Part shown: positions 63,500 through 64,000 of the stretch, piece after piece
Numbering within the stretch: the first letter of the stretch is position 1
How the letters are laid out: every line of letters starts with the position of its first letter
Source of the DNA: Neobacillus sp. YX16
GTDB lineage: Bacteria; Bacillota; Bacilli; Bacillales; Cytobacillaceae
Assembly: GCF_030123505.1 (NCBI RefSeq)
Contig: NZ_CP126115.1
Location: forward strand, 4,230,001-4,294,000
Length of the DNA: 64,000 nucleotides
Direction: 5' to 3'
Notes under the pieces: model-generated
Databases searched by the model: none
What the model saw: only the letters and a program-made list of their open reading frames with translations
What the model was told of the DNA's origin: nothing
Made by a program: the position numbers and the translations under genes

Positions 63500-63907
63500 A
63501 TGATTGAAGTCTACATAGACGGTGCCAGTGCTGGCAACCCGGGACCAAGCGGTGCTGGAATTTTTATCAAAGGGAATGGAACAGCAGAAAAATTTTCACT
63601 CCCGCTCGGAATGATGTCAAATCACGAGGCTGAGTACCATGCCTTCATTAAAGCATTAGAGCTTTGCTTAGAAAAAGGGTATTCCCACAGTGTTGTATCC
63701 TTTCGAACGGATTCAGAATTAGTCAATAAAGCTGTTGAGAAGGAATTTGCAAAAAATAAACTTTATGCTCCTCTTCTAGAACAGGCATTAAAGTTAACGA
63801 AACAATTTGATTTATTTTTTATGAAGTGGATTCCAAGCATCGAAAATAAAGTAGCGGATGAATTGGCCCGCCTTGCAATCCGAAAAAATATATTGGAGGA
63901 AGAGTAA
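63500..63907 (+). CDS. RNase HI-like protein YpdQ
   Basis: A 135-residue stand-alone RNase H domain. Acidic positions are in VYIDGASAGNPG, NHEAEYHAF, FRTDSELV and NKVADELA. Compared with the YpeP-like protein it lacks the extra N-terminal domain. TGGAGGGTC precedes the ATG at 63500. It is divergent from YpeP and followed closely by the EamA gene. Whether it is active on RNA-DNA hybrids is not known. Confidence 0.85.
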   Translation: MIEVYIDGASAGNPGPSGAGIFIKGNGTAEKFSLPLGMMSNHEAEYHAFIKALELCLEKGYSHSVVSFRTDSELVNKAVEKEFAKNKLYAPLLEQALKLTKQFDLFFMKWIPSIENKVADELARLAIRKNILEEE

Positions 63908-63913
63908 AGCAGC

Positions 63914-64000
63914 ATGAAAAAGCCTATTTTTGCTGATATCAGCTTACTTTTTGTTACATTTATTTGGGGTACAACGTTTGTCCTTGTTCAAAATGCGATT
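63914..64000 (+). CDS. EamA/DMT family transporter, N-terminal part
   Basis: An open frame from ATG 63914 to the window edge (29 codons): KKPIFADISLLFVTFIWGTT and FVLVQNAI. The first membrane helix with WGTTF is the hallmark of EamA/DMT transporters, which export metabolites or drugs. GGAGGAAGAG lies rather far upstream, about 17 bases. The rest of the gene is outside the window. Confidence 0.75.
   Translation, partial: MKKPIFADISLLFVTFIWGTTFVLVQNAI

Noticed and set aside
1..64000. CRISPR array, prophage, integrase, tRNA or rRNA genes
   Set aside because: No regularly spaced repeats, phage structural genes, recombinase or RNA gene sequences were recognised anywhere in the window.

Overview
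The window is chromosomal DNA from a low-GC, spore-forming member of the Bacillaceae. The evidence is a gerA-type germinant receptor operon, a sinR/tapA/sipW/tasA biofilm block, YjcZ, and close protein matches to the ypm, ypj, ypg, ype and yce genes of Bacillus subtilis. It is not B. subtilis itself: it has formate-THF ligase, a TapA with extra FN3 domains, and a larger tellurite/stress (Ter) locus. No rRNA, tRNA, CRISPR array, prophage or complete IS element was seen.

Layout. 0-9.5 kb: end of a TPR protein, KtrD potassium channel, a COG2509 flavoprotein, YjcZ, DUF502, MsrA/MsrB, and an RsgA GTPase behind what looks like a complete ribosome-mediated transcription attenuator, then DUF4397 and YpmS/YpmR. 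9.6-16.5 kb: Sco, a gerA-type operon, an MBL-fold hydrolase under a FadR-like operator, DegV, a palindromic repeat and a DUF2535 (YpmP-like) gene. 16.7-21.8 kb: a matrix island with TapA-FN3, SipW, TasA, an LPXTG TasA-like protein, SinR and a third TasA-like (PxKF) protein, with many SinR-like boxes. 22-26 kb: TatC/TatA, DfrA/ThyA and a PPEP-like secreted protease. 26-37 kb: an expanded Ter locus with three TerD, TelA, YceG, TerC, and a four-gene HpcH/PRTase/StiP/HAD biosynthetic module. Two sigma-W-type promoters and two MITE-like elements lie in it.

37-51.5 kb: YpjP, BrxA bacilliredoxin, YpgR, an ABC-F ATPase, an HD protein, a second DegV, formate-THF ligase, MetA, MntR, TopB and a serine hydrolase flanked by short direct repeats. 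51.5-61.5 kb: a sugar operon (ABC transporter without ATPase, GH2 glycosidase, DgoD-type dehydratase, PfkB kinase, KDPG/KDPGal aldolase) with a divergent ArsR-type regulator. 61.5-64 kb: a small hypothetical protein, CspD, a zinc-finger protein, two RNase H-like proteins and the start of an EamA transporter.

How the parts fit: the matrix island encodes fibre subunits, their dedicated signal peptidase, an anchor and the repressor. The Ter locus looks like an envelope-stress regulon that also makes an unknown nucleoside-like compound. The sugar operon would import a glycoside, cleave it and send an aldonate to pyruvate and glyceraldehyde-3-phosphate. The most novel-looking item is the rsgA leader: promoter, 23-codon peptide, two mutually exclusive RNA structures and a terminator, all readable in the sequence.
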